This document shows positions 11,555-21,500 of a DNA stretch of 64,000 bases, in pieces. The DNA is from Hericium rajendrae (Eukaryota > Basidiomycota > Agaricomycetes > Russulales > Hericiaceae), in NCBI GenBank assembly GCA_033439255.1, contig CM065891.1, forward strand, positions 62,001 to 126,000, read 5' to 3'. The first letter of the stretch is position 1; each line of letters begins with the position of its first letter. Both the position numbers and the translations under genes were made by a program. Under the pieces are notes generated by a model. It had not been told where the DNA came from. It saw nothing but the letters and a program-made list of their open reading frames with translations, and searched no databases.

Positions 11555-14500
11555 ATGACTCGGTCACACAAACGTCCGCGCATTTCAGACGGAACGAGCG
11601 CCGCCGCCAGTGATCCAGACTTGTCCTGTCTGTGTTGCGGCAAGGGTTTTCAGACGCAAAAGGGTGTAATATGCCATATGCGTGCTGCAACATCATGCAA
11701 GGCTTACTGCATGGGCAAGAGGAGGGACGTGGCGTTCGAAGAACGACCAGACGAAGACTTGGAAATGCAATGGTCGCGCCAACTGCTTCGAGATGATTGG
11801 GACGTTCCCCCAGTGCAGAGGATGCCTGAGCAGCAGAATAGGGAGACCAATGAGGAAGAAGATCCTTTTGTAGTTCTGGAGGCTTTTAACGAGGAGTTCT
11901 TTCAGTTTCTCCCCCTTCGTCAGCCTGCAGACAATACCAACGTTGACGTCGACGACCCTTCACAGCAAGCATCTTCTTCCGCCTCTGCACGACGTGTCAC
12001 AGCATTGTTCCTAGATGACGATGAAGATGATCGAGAGGAGATTGTTGACGGTACTGCAGGAGAGACGTACGGCCAGGACGACAACGTGCACCAGCGTTGG
12101 ACGAAACACTTTCAGTCCAAGCAAGATCAGTTTACGCCCCAACAGAGTTCGCAACCATGGACTCCTTTTGAAAGTGAAACGGACTGGAAGTTTGCAAAAT
12201 GGGCTATAAAGGAGGGGATTGGACATAACTCGCTGGACCGTCTTTTGGAAACTCCAGGGGTGCGTATTTTTGTTTAACTTAAGGATCCTTTCTTTACTAT
12301 TTAAAATCTAGGTTGTTGAGAAGTTAGGACTAAGTTACAAGAACGTGCGAGAAATGCTACAGCAAGTTGATGCCCTTCCAGCACGCGTCGAGTGGAAGAC
12401 AGATTCTCTGTGCTTTCCTGACCGTCCAGACGAGCATCATTTTGTACAATATAGAGATCCTCTAGAGGCCATTCAAGCCCTGCTAGGAAATCCAGCTCAC
12501 GCAGAACATATACGGTACAGACCTTCGAAGATATTCTCCACGTCGGGCATTACTGGCAAACGGCAGAGGAATTATCAGGAGATGTGGACAGGAAAATGGT
12601 GGAACGGCGTTCAGGTAAGAAGCTGGGTACTTTACATGTTTCTAAAGCTAAATATACAGTTCAGAAAGCTATTCCTAAGGGACACTGCGTCGCTCCTGTT
12701 ATTATTGCGACAGATAAAACACATCTCACTCAGTTCTCAGGCAACAAGTCCTCCTATCCTGTGTACCTTACGTTAGGCAATATTCCCAGGTCTATTTGAC
12801 GTCGTCCCAGTCAGCACGCCTGCATCCTCGTAGGGTATCTTTCTGTGGCCAAGATCATGAAGAAAGGACTTACGAAAGCAGAACGCAAGTCACGAGCTCA
12901 CACAATCTTCCACGACTCCATGCGTTTAATTCTTGAGCCTTTGAAGGCTGCTGGGACTAATGGCTTGAGGGTCGTTGGAGGAGACGGAAAAATACGCGTG
13001 GTTCACCCTATTCTCGCTGCCTACGTCGCGGACTATCCAGAACAATGTCTCGTAACCTGTACCAAGTCTGGTGAATGTCCAAAATGTCTTCGAAATGCAT
13101 CAGACTTGCAGGAAGGGACCCTAGGCCAGCCAAGAACACACGAAGCAACTCTGAAGATCATTGAAGACGGTAAAGCTCAGTCAAAATCAAGATCTGCATT
13201 CAGTAGCTTCTGTATGGAGCGCGGCCTTAGTGGAATTGAGGAGCCCTTCTGGAAAGGGTTTCCATTCACTGACATCTACCGTGCCATCACACCAGACATT
13301 CTTCATCAACTGTATCAAGGTGTTTTCAAGCATATTGTGGAATGGTGCGGGCGCATGCTCACAGACCTAGAGCTAGACGAGAGGATACGACGTCTTCCCC
13401 CTTCCTTTGGCGTACGCCATTTCAAGAATGGATTTTCTTCACTGTCTCAGATCTCTGGAAGCGAGCGCAAAAATATGGCAAGGATCTTACTGGGCTGTCT
13501 AGCAGATCGCATACCCGCCGCTGCCACAGTAGCTCTGCGATCACTCCTGGATTTTATTTATATAGCTCAGTATCCCACCCACGACGAAGATACTCTGGGT
13601 TATATGGAGACAGCTCTGAAGGATTTTTTTGACAGTCGCACCATCTTCCAACAGCTGGGCATACGAGATCACTTCAACATTCCCAAATTTCATTCTCTCC
13701 TTCACTACGTGGAATCTATACGTCTCTACGGCACAACAGACAACTATAATACGGAGATGTTCGAACGCCTCCATATCGACTTTGCCAAGCAAGCCTGGCG
13801 CGCCTCTAATCATCGGGATGAACGTCCTCAGATGGCAAAATGGCTGACGCGTCAGGAGAAAGTAGTCATGTTTGAAGCCTACATTGATCGTGACAAAAAT
13901 CATCCTGAAGATGCAAAGTCTCTGTCCCAGCCTAGTACACCAGGCATCCACATTGCTAAAAAGCCACCTAGAGGCAACGTCAGCATCTCCTCCATTGAAA
14001 ATGATCACGACGCACCTGGTTTCACCCACGCAATCAGGAGGAATACATCAACGACATGCTACCTAATGCCAAGAGATCTAAAGGAAGATCAAAACAACAA
14101 GAACTGGAGGACGGTCAGCTTTCGTTCAACAGAGTAGCAGTATTTGACAACTTCAAGTTTCGCCGATCAGAATTGGGTCACACCGACGTCATGATTGCTG
14201 AGAATCATGATCAAGAGGTAGTTAAGGCTCAACCCTCTTCTGAAAAACGGGCAGCAAGATTCGACACGGTTATCGTTTTAAGCTCATCTCTAGCAGAATC
14301 CACTGGTGTCCGCGGTAAGTGTTCATCAAGCCTAGCTTTTGTGATGTCTGAAAGCATGTCTAGGTACCCGAGTTGCTCGCGTTAAAGTTATCTTCAAGCT
14401 TCCTCCAAAAGTCAACTTATTTACCCCCGCATGGACGTCTGAACCTTTAGCGTACGTGGAGTGGTACACTATCTTCAAGTCTGCAGCAAATTCCAAGCAC

Positions 14501-14704
14501 ATGATGTACTCCGTAGAGGTTCCAAAGAAGCGTGAGGGAAAGGTTATTCCATTGACAGAAATTAGACAGTCCTGCCAGCTTATTCCGTACTTTGGAAAGG
14601 AGAACGTCAACGAAAGTTGGACTTCGGACAGAGTTTTAGATCAGGCAAAGTTGTTTTACGTTAATAATTGGGCCAGTATGTACGCGTATCAGACCATATG
14701 GTAA
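11555..14704 (+). pseudogene. Plavaka-type transposase, one stop and one frameshift
   Basis: Exons 11555-12259, 12312-12614 and 12665-14323, plus a last exon to 14704. The N-terminus has a C2H2-like finger (CLCCGKGFQTQKGVICHM). The body matches the Plavaka family: WTPFESETDWKFAKWAI, LGLSYKNVREM, YRDPLEAIQALLGNP, MWTGKWWNGVQ, IIATDKTHLTQFSGNKSS, YPVYLTLGNIP, VHPILAAYVADYPEQCLVT, GECPKC, DILHQLYQGVFKHIVEWC and KFHSLLHYVESI. The C-terminus carries YVEWYTIF and CQLIPYFGKEN. An in-frame TGA at 12797-12799 interrupts PRSI-RRPSQH where CGA (Arg) would fit, a change expected at a CpG. Near 14032-14038 the frame changes by one base (HAI to QEEYINDML) with no intron signal. Otherwise it is open throughout, so inactivation looks recent. 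Confidence 0.8.
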
Positions 14705-14859
14705 ATTAAAACAAGTGTATGTGATTTGAAGGATTTTTTGAGAGATTTTAAGTCTCAGGATAGATTCAAAGTTTTCGTAAAAACAGAGTAACTACAGGAT
14801 ACTACCGTTGAATCAGACTGACTACGGGAGGTGATTATGATCATCTGGTATGTAATAGA

Positions 14860-14994
14860 AGAGCTATAATAATCAGCGGAAAGCTCCGGTACTTGGCATC
14901 AGAGCTTCTATAGACACATCAATGCTTCTATAGGTACATCAGTGCTTCTATAGACACATCATCCCATTTATGGAAAGTTCAGTTTTTCCAGATG
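14860..14994 (+). repeat. Right terminal/subterminal repeat of element A (CTATAG-type)
   Basis: Reverse complement matches 19347-19490 in element B. It holds three copies of a 20-mer, GCTTCTATAGACACATCA, then TCCATAAATGGGATG-type spacer (reverse strand) and the 13-bp terminus. The shared inner block TAGCTCTTCTATTACATAC also occurs in both. Confidence 0.8.
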
Positions 14995-15044
14995 CCTGTG
15001 TCATGCGCCAAAGCTTGAAATCCTCGATGTGTGTTGATAGGCAT

Positions 15045-15532
15045 CACCGCAAGGATTGTACGATTTATTCAACAATCGTCAGAAAGACACAAAGACCTAT
15101 GTAATATGCGGCATACCCATATTACTTCCGGAGCTCACGACCAGAGTTGAGCAAAGGACGGTAGGCTGCAGGACGTGAGGACGAGGGGCAGAAGGGGAGA
15201 TGGAAGCTGTGATAATGCGGAACCTCTCTTAACACCGCGTGTAACGGGCATGCACAAGGTAGGTCCGATCGGATTAGGGGCGTGGGGTTCCGGTCCGAAA
15301 ATGACAACACAAACACGAATGATCCAGACCCACCGGACTACGCAACATCAGTCATCTGATCAATGGTGGCTTGAAACAAAATTTCAAACCTCTTGCGGTC
15401 CACGCCTGCGATGACGTAACACATGACAATCACTGCATGGGTGACACGTTGGCAGTCCAATTGTGCATCTTGATCCCCTTCTGCGTCACTCTCTCTCTCT
15501 CAGACTTTCATTCTTTCTTACCTCTGGCTGCT
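15045..15532. other. Divergent intergenic region
   Basis: Lies between the ATG of the split coiled-coil gene (minus, 15044) and the cysteine-knuckle gene (plus, 15533). It should hold both promoters. The stretch just before 15533 is pyrimidine-rich (CTCTCTCTCT), typical of fungal core promoters or an upstream splice site. Nothing else was recognised. Confidence 0.35.
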
Positions 15533-17087
15533 ATGGACAGTGTCAACGTTCTGAATGCCAGCTACTTGATCTTGTCGGTGCGTGTTGGGCTCGCACTTCA
15601 TGCTGCTAGCAGAGCACCTGTTCGGTTGTCAGAGCATGCACGGCATGCCTGGCAGACAGAATTCACAAAAGAAATGGTATGCTCTTTTCAATTCACTGGT
15701 CTCCACGTTGCTAAACTATGTTCAGGTCTCAGCAAAGAGGATCAGGGAGTCGGCCATGGAGGCAGGTGTCAGGGAAATGATGATGCTGACCCCCGGGTAT
15801 ATGCGCCACACAGCCCGCTACCTCAACTTCTTGCAGAGCCAGACGGACCCGGAAGGCTTATTCGATCTACGCCAGCTCGCAAGCTTTCTTGATCCTCAGG
15901 ATCGCGATTTGAACGTCAAGGCGCAAAATATGGATTTGGGCCTGCGCTGGTGGGAGAACCGTAAGCTCGCTATTGTAATCTGCAAGGATGTAGCCTGACA
16001 TTGTCCCTGATAGCGGAATTACTTGTCCCTGCACATGATGCCGTCCGCTATTCGACTCCGGACTCCCTCGTCGATTGGTTTGTCAATTCGTGGTGCAGCA
16101 ATGGGGATGAGACAAATCAGGGAATGACTCCCCCCACCAGACCAGCCTGTGACGCTCCAGCAATGCAGTCATTGTCCGACCTGGGTATGCTCCCTGCCCG
16201 CATGTATCTCTTACAGTTTCCCCATATAATCAGTCTACTGACGATGTGCTTGTTCAGGCGAAGAGAGCGAGGAAACCGAGGAAAGCCAGTCAGGCCTCCC
16301 CCCCGGTGCCAAGATTGGCCCTCCTTGGTCACGCATGGTTCACAAGCTGCCCTATCATTCATTGGCCAGTTCCACGGAAAGTCAGGTTCTGCATCCCGAT
16401 GTTGTTCCCGCATCACAATCTGCATCGACATTCGCATCTAGGGCGGTCGCGGTGGGTCGTTCAATGCAGCGGTCTGGTCTTCGGCCACGCGAAGTACTCC
16501 GAAAACCGTCTCCGCCGCCCAAATTTGGCCTGTATAATCGGCGGCGCCAGCCCAGTAAGAAATCTTGGTACAACCCGTACCTAACCGAGATTCCTTTTGT
16601 GGGTGGATCTCCTTGTCCGATGATCCCCCCTCCTGACAGTTGAGTTCTGGATAGCCATTTCGATGCAATGGCTGCGTGAAACACGGTGACCACTGTGCCA
16701 CCCAAGAGGGCCATCCAAATATCTGTATCAGTTGTGACATCCGTCGGGAGCGTTGCAGCCACAACACACCTCAGAATCGTAGGGCCCGGAATGCAGCACA
16801 ACACCGGGGGAGGCATTCAGGATCCATATCCAAATCACAGCATCCGGCTGCCTCCCGCTCCTCGAGCGTTGCCGGCCCATCCCGTCCCAGGAAGCCTGCG
16901 GCTAACAAGGTCATTGTCGGTATGTGTGTACATATCATTCCCCTTCCTTCTAACATTGCTTGTAGAGATCCTGAAAGAACCCACACAAGGGCGCATTCAG
17001 GCCGCCAAACCCCCGTCAGAGGTTGATCTGCAAGCACTACTTGCGGAGATGTCTCGGGCGAGTTCAGCAGACCTGGAATTTGTGTGA
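15533..17087 (+). CDS. Cysteine-knuckle companion protein, copy 1 (KDZ region)
   Basis: The start is ATG at 15533 (MDSVNVLNASYLILS). Several short introns are inferred. Visible segments: SAKRIRESAMEAGVREMM, LDPQDRDLNVKAQNMDLG and LRWWENRK in the N-terminal half, a proline/serine-rich linker, a cysteine knuckle HCATQEGHPNICISCDIRRE followed by RCSHN, and a C-terminal helix ending SSADLEFV at 17087. The order and spacing match the gene at 35952-37810, so the two are paralogues. Such knuckle proteins are frequent near Agaricomycete transposons and their role is unknown; nucleic-acid binding is plausible from the cysteine spacing. It converges on the KDZ transposase 3' end about 300 bp away. Exon joins are uncertain. 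Confidence 0.45.
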
Positions 17088-19939
17088 CGGTTTGTAGAGG
17101 GGGAGGCGCACCAGCAACTGCAGTGAGATGTACCCAAGGACAGCAAAAAAGGGAAGTCATGCTGCAACTAAACGTACACACAGTAGGACCGGGACTGGCT
17201 TGAGATACTGTGTTGTTCCTGATTCAATCCGACCTTCCGTGAGGCGTGCTCCATTTTTGGTCCAGCCATCTGCCTGAGAATAATATTACTTGTACAGTCA
17301 TTCTTTTGTGATGTTTTTAATGCACATTCTTCATCTCCGGGTTTGATACCACAAATCAAAAAGGCATGAACATTGTTGAAGTACTATTGTGCCAATGCCT
17401 CTGCAAATGCACTCTCTGCCTGATTGGCCATGCTAATCCAGAGTGCCATCTGTCTGGAGGCATAGCTTTGGTGCCCTGGATCTGTGTTGTTGGCCTTCCA
17501 TTTTCCCCACCGTTCTGCCCTCTTGGTGAAGTAATTGATCGTTCGTGCCATCTCCCTTGGAAGGGCTTCCCGCTCCGCACGCCATTGCTTCATCTGGGCC
17601 CGAGACCGTAGCCAGTGAACACGATAAACTACAATTCTCCATCAGTGACAGGGATCATGTTGAATGCAGCAGACCGGACCCACATTCCATTGTCCATTTA
17701 CTGTCATTCTCGCCTTTCCGTCCCAGTCTCCAGAACCATGAAAGAGGTTCATTACGAGATCCCTGCATGCTTGAGTCAATGACAAATGTCTGCGCCCGTA
17801 AGTCCGACCGGTGCAAGACCTTATAAGTCTTCAATGTGTCAGAATCTGCAAGCCCAAGGCTGTTTAGAGCACATCGTGCTCGGTTGTAGACACGGCACTG
17901 CTGTTGGACAACCTTGTCCATAGTCTCAATATCTGCCCAAGCCCTTGTCCGCTTTTGTTGTGATCCGCGGGCCGCCCGCACCTTCGTCCGGAACTGGAAT
18001 GCCTTCTCGCTGAGAGCTATACGGAGCTGACTAAGCGCATCGTTCATTTGCCCGATCCGAAGGTCAATTTCCTGTTCCAACACGCCGTGAAGTCCATGAG
18101 TAGTGGCCAGTGCCTTTCCCACAGTGGAGGGCAATGGAAGGGCAATGCGCTCTGGCGGAATTGCTGCATCGTCGTCGATGAGAGGTCTCGAATATTCAGT
18201 GCGGACGTCCTCCCATAGTTCATCGTATTCGGCGCCGTCATCGATCATCCGTCCGATAGTGAATCCGGGGATCCAATCCTCGCCTTCGGACATGTAAGGC
18301 AGACTCCGCCGTTCAAACTGATCAATTTGGGTCTGCAGCCGTCGTCGTCGTTCTGCGATGGTGTTCTGCTGGTTTAATGTAGCAGTTTTACCAACGCTTC
18401 GGACGTATGCTGCCAGCTGTAGCCTAGCATGACCATTGGCTCTGTCAGAATAAAGGAATGGTAAATCGGACAACGCACTGAGCCTCTTCTATCTTGAGTC
18501 CCGAGTGAATCCATGCAGCGCAACCACGAAGCCTGTCAGACTCCACTGCAGCCACAAGTCGGTTTTCCATTTCCGCTTTTCCTGGTACTGTCTATGACAT
18601 TAGCAATTGTTCTCCAGGCTGAGGATGGCTGGGAGCATACGTCCGTCGATCTGCAGATCATATACGTCCATTGCTTTTATATCCCGTAAGTGGTTCTTCT
18701 GTGCAGTCTCTTCTATCTTCTTCCATCCATCATGGACGTCGTCAGGCACTGTGTGATCAAAATCTGCGAATGCTGTCTCAGCAATCTCGAGACCTGTTGC
18801 TGACTTCTTCCACTTCTTGCACAATGACTTCACTGCTCCCGACTTTCAGTACTGGTCAGGGAGCTCATACAATGATCGAAACATGCATACCGCTGTGTAC
18901 AAGCTTCTTCCAATTTGAGTCATTCATGTGATCATCCAAAATCTCCCTCCTGTGAGAGATAGACATCCCTCTCGTACTTCGTGAGATCTCGTTCAAAGGA
19001 GCCCACAATGTCTCCAATATCTCCCCATCCACCTGGCGTGTGCCCGGAATGAACGTTGGTGAAAACCGAGCGAGGCATTCTTGCCGGTGACCGTGGATGT
19101 GGAAAAGACCAATACCGGATATAATTTCCATGTCCGGAGGTAGTTCCAAAAATTCGCTCCGGTCCACACGTGAGTAGAAATTGACAAACCACTGGCAAGC
19201 GATGTCATACAAGAGTCTCGCTGTAGTCAGACCTTGCGACTTGTACCCCAACCCTTGGCAGACGGAGTAATCCATATTGACTTGACTGCAGACTATCTGT
19301 CAGCACAACATTATCTTTGTGGACTGACAGAGAGATACACCTACCGCATCAGGAAAAACCGGAGTTTTACTAAATCAGATGATGTGCCTATAGAAGCATT
19401 GATGTGCCTATAGAAGCACTGATGTAGATATAGAAGCACTGATGGTAGCTACCGGTGTTTTCCGGCTGATCCTGTAGCTCTTCTATTACATACTGTATGA
19501 CTGCATTCAGGTCCCATAGCTTGTCTTGTCCTACCGTAGTCTCCTGTAGTTTTCTGTAGTGACACTGTCTTTTTAATCCATTATATTGCTCAAAAGTCTT
19601 TCAAAAGTGATGTGAGGCTTGTATTTCATCATATGATCTGCCAGTTTTGATTACTAATGTACTATCACCACTAGTGACATGTTACGCACACATATGTGCC
19701 TCTAAGCAAGTCCTGCTCATACTGTGTGTCTGCATTTTTTGCGGTTCCAAGGCAAGCAGGAAATAACTCAGAACAAATGTGAGTGTATTAAAATACTCTT
19801 GACTAACACTTTTCAACAAGTCTAGGATAACACCCTTGCATAGACGACTTCAAGTTTCAAAAGGTATGTGTGGCTGACGCTTTGATACCATAGATTTTGA
19901 TGTTGTGCACCAAGCACTGCACCGATTTGCATGTATGTA

Positions 19940-20575
19940 CATGCGTTCGAAAGCTACTGATTGCTGCTTTCTGAAACACCAGAAATGTTGCCGGTGCGTT
20001 TACTCGTTGTAAAGATATCCTCAAAACATGTTCTTGCTGACAGTTTCAGAGATTCTGTTGTAGTGCCTCGAGTTTTTCATCCATCAGGGTGCACAATAAC
20101 TCGATCGAAAGCTCTTGATGAGCTCCTTTTAACGAGATAAAGATTTTTGTGGTATGTCCAATATTCATCATGATATATCCAATTTTCGCTCAAAGGGACG
20201 ATTTTTAAATCTTCTTGGATCAGGTTGTGTAGGGCACCGTTCGAAAGCTACGCTCAACCGCATTCAGGAATGTCTGAAACGTCAGCGGTGCGTGTTCTCG
20301 TTGTGAAGATATGCCAAAACTGCTGTTTGACCCCCATTTTCAGAGATTTTGCCGCTGGTGCACGAGTTCTGCACCTAACGTAGCGTATGAGGGCTTGCTT
20401 GGAAGCTACGAATAAGAACATTCAGATGAGCCAAAAAGATATGTGGTGCGTGCAATATTAATAAAGTTATATCACTTTTTGTATCTACTAAATGTTACTT
20501 ATAGCATTCTGGCCATAGCGCCTTTAATATCCAACAGATCATGGCATACAAGGCATCGTTCGAAAGCAATGATTC
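19940..20575. repeat. Degenerate tandem repeat, about 157-bp period, in element B
   Basis: The key CGTTCGAAAGCTAC or a close variant recurs at about 19944, 20100, 20238, 20397 and 20557. Roughly 40-55 bp after most copies comes GGTGCGT..TCGTTGT.AAGATAT (for example near 19995 and 20290). Five units are visible, strongly diverged. No coding potential. Confidence 0.55.
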
Positions 20576-20646
20576 GTCCGGCTCGGTCAGTACTAGGTAC
20601 GTGTTAATCAGATGAAAACTGATGTTTGTAGCAGAGAAATGCAGAA

Positions 20647-20677
20647 CTCTCCAGGGGACCCGGATACTCTCCCACGC
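20647..20677 (-). promoter_or_regulatory. Repeated upstream motif, copy 3 (in element B)
   Basis: Reverse complement reads GAGAGTATCCGGGTCCCCTG, with GCGTGGGA before it, matching the copies before the oxygenase and transposase genes in A. No gene follows it in B. Confidence 0.4.
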
Positions 20678-20848
20678 TCCTTGCAGCTAAGGCGCACAAC
20701 AGGGCAGAACACAGATGGCCATATCTGGCAATCTGATTTCTGCCAGCATTGGACAAGTGTAAGTCAGTGTAGAGTTCATATCTATAAACACTGAAGGAAA
20801 TTTTGTAAGTAATATAACTTGCAATGTTTTCATTTTTCGTGCAGGAGC

Positions 20849-20886
20849 CAGAAACCAGATTGCCAAATATGGCAATCTGGTTTCTG
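20849..20886. repeat. 17-bp-arm hairpin in element B
   Basis: Arms 20849-20865 and 20870-20886 pair perfectly around AATA. The stem CAGAAACCAGATTGCCA differs by one base from the inner stem of the 40-bp hairpin in A. A third, imperfect copy lies at about 20711-20741. Confidence 0.8.
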
Positions 20887-20939
20887 CCTTTGGTGTTATT
20901 TGGCCTCAGGATTTGCCAGCAGCGCGTCGTCTTTGCCAC

Positions 20940-21000
20940 TCTTTCTAAGTCTCTTCTCTCTCACTCTCTCACTCTCTCACTTCTCTCTCTCTTGTTTTAT
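20940..21000. repeat. CTCT/ACTC microsatellite
   Basis: A pyrimidine tract of repeated TCTC and ACTC units inside element B. No coding frame is supported. Confidence 0.7.
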
Positions 21001-21129
21001 TGTAAGTCTGTTATTCTTTTGTTCTCATCTCTTTTCAGGTTAGAAGGGTGTAAGAGAAGGCTACAAGAGTGATACTGGTACATTGTATGTATGTTTGTTT
21101 TTATTTTATTGGTTGTTTCAGCGCTGACA

Positions 21130-21500
21130 TGCTTGCTCATCTGCCCTCTACCTGCCCGCTTGCCCATGCAACCATCCACATGCATGCCTGCCTGCTTGCC
21201 TGCTCACTTGCCTGATGGCTTGCCCGCTTGCCCAATAGCTTGCCTGCTTGCCCAATGGCTTGCCCGCTTGCCCAATGGCTTGCTCGCTTGCCCAATGGCT
21301 TGCTCGCAATCTGCTTGCCTGCCTGCTCATCTGCACACCTGCCTGCTCACCTATGTACCTTTCCACTTGTTCACATGCTCGTCTGCTCACCTGCTTGTTT
21401 GCATGCTCGTCCACTCACCTGCTTGCCTACATGCCCACCTGCTCACTCGCATGCCCACCTGCTCACTCACATGCCCACCTGCTCACTTGCATGTCTGTCT
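21130..21500. repeat. TGCC/TGCT minisatellite in element B
   Basis: Made of CTTGCCCAATGGCTTGCCCG-like 20-mers (21225-21310) grading into CTGCTCACNTGC units. Open frames through it in several phases are products of the repeat, not genes. Confidence 0.75.

Larger units (their letters stand above)
2208..14995 (+). mobile_element. Element A: 12.8 kb Plavaka-type DNA transposon with cargo
   Basis: The left end begins CATCTGGAAAAAC at 2208 and the right end is its reverse complement at 14982-14994. The subterminal repeats differ: the left end has GTAG-rich repeats (2230-2400), the right has three copies of a GCTTCTATAG-type 20-mer (14905-14965). Element B has the same two ends in the opposite orientation, which fixes the borders. 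The likely duplication is CT (2206-2207 and 14996-14997) if the right end carries one extra C; otherwise the duplicated dinucleotides differ by one base. Gene order from left: DUF6532 protein, 2OG-Fe(II) oxygenase protein, Ulp1 protease (all minus) and Plavaka transposase (plus). The minus-strand cargo genes look intact; the transposase has one in-frame stop and one apparent frameshift. Confidence 0.8.
1345..15044 (-). pseudogene. Coiled-coil hypothetical gene split by element A
   Basis: The gene starts with ATG at 15044 (MPINTHRGFQALAHDT) and exon 1 stops at the right end of element A. Coding resumes left of A at 2207 (ELVGEKNVAGDMSG) and continues through exons with good splice sites: introns start GTACGTGG near 2102 and GTGAGTTG near 1708, and end CTTCAG and TTCGTAG. 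The last part (about 1490-1345) contains a helix-rich segment, ITDRRESLLRELRDLESRA, resembling the end of the gene at 35180. The protein matches no family I know. It sits head to head with the cysteine-knuckle gene at 15533, as at 35-38 kb. The last intron is not resolved. The 12.8 kb insertion must disrupt it. Confidence 0.5.
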
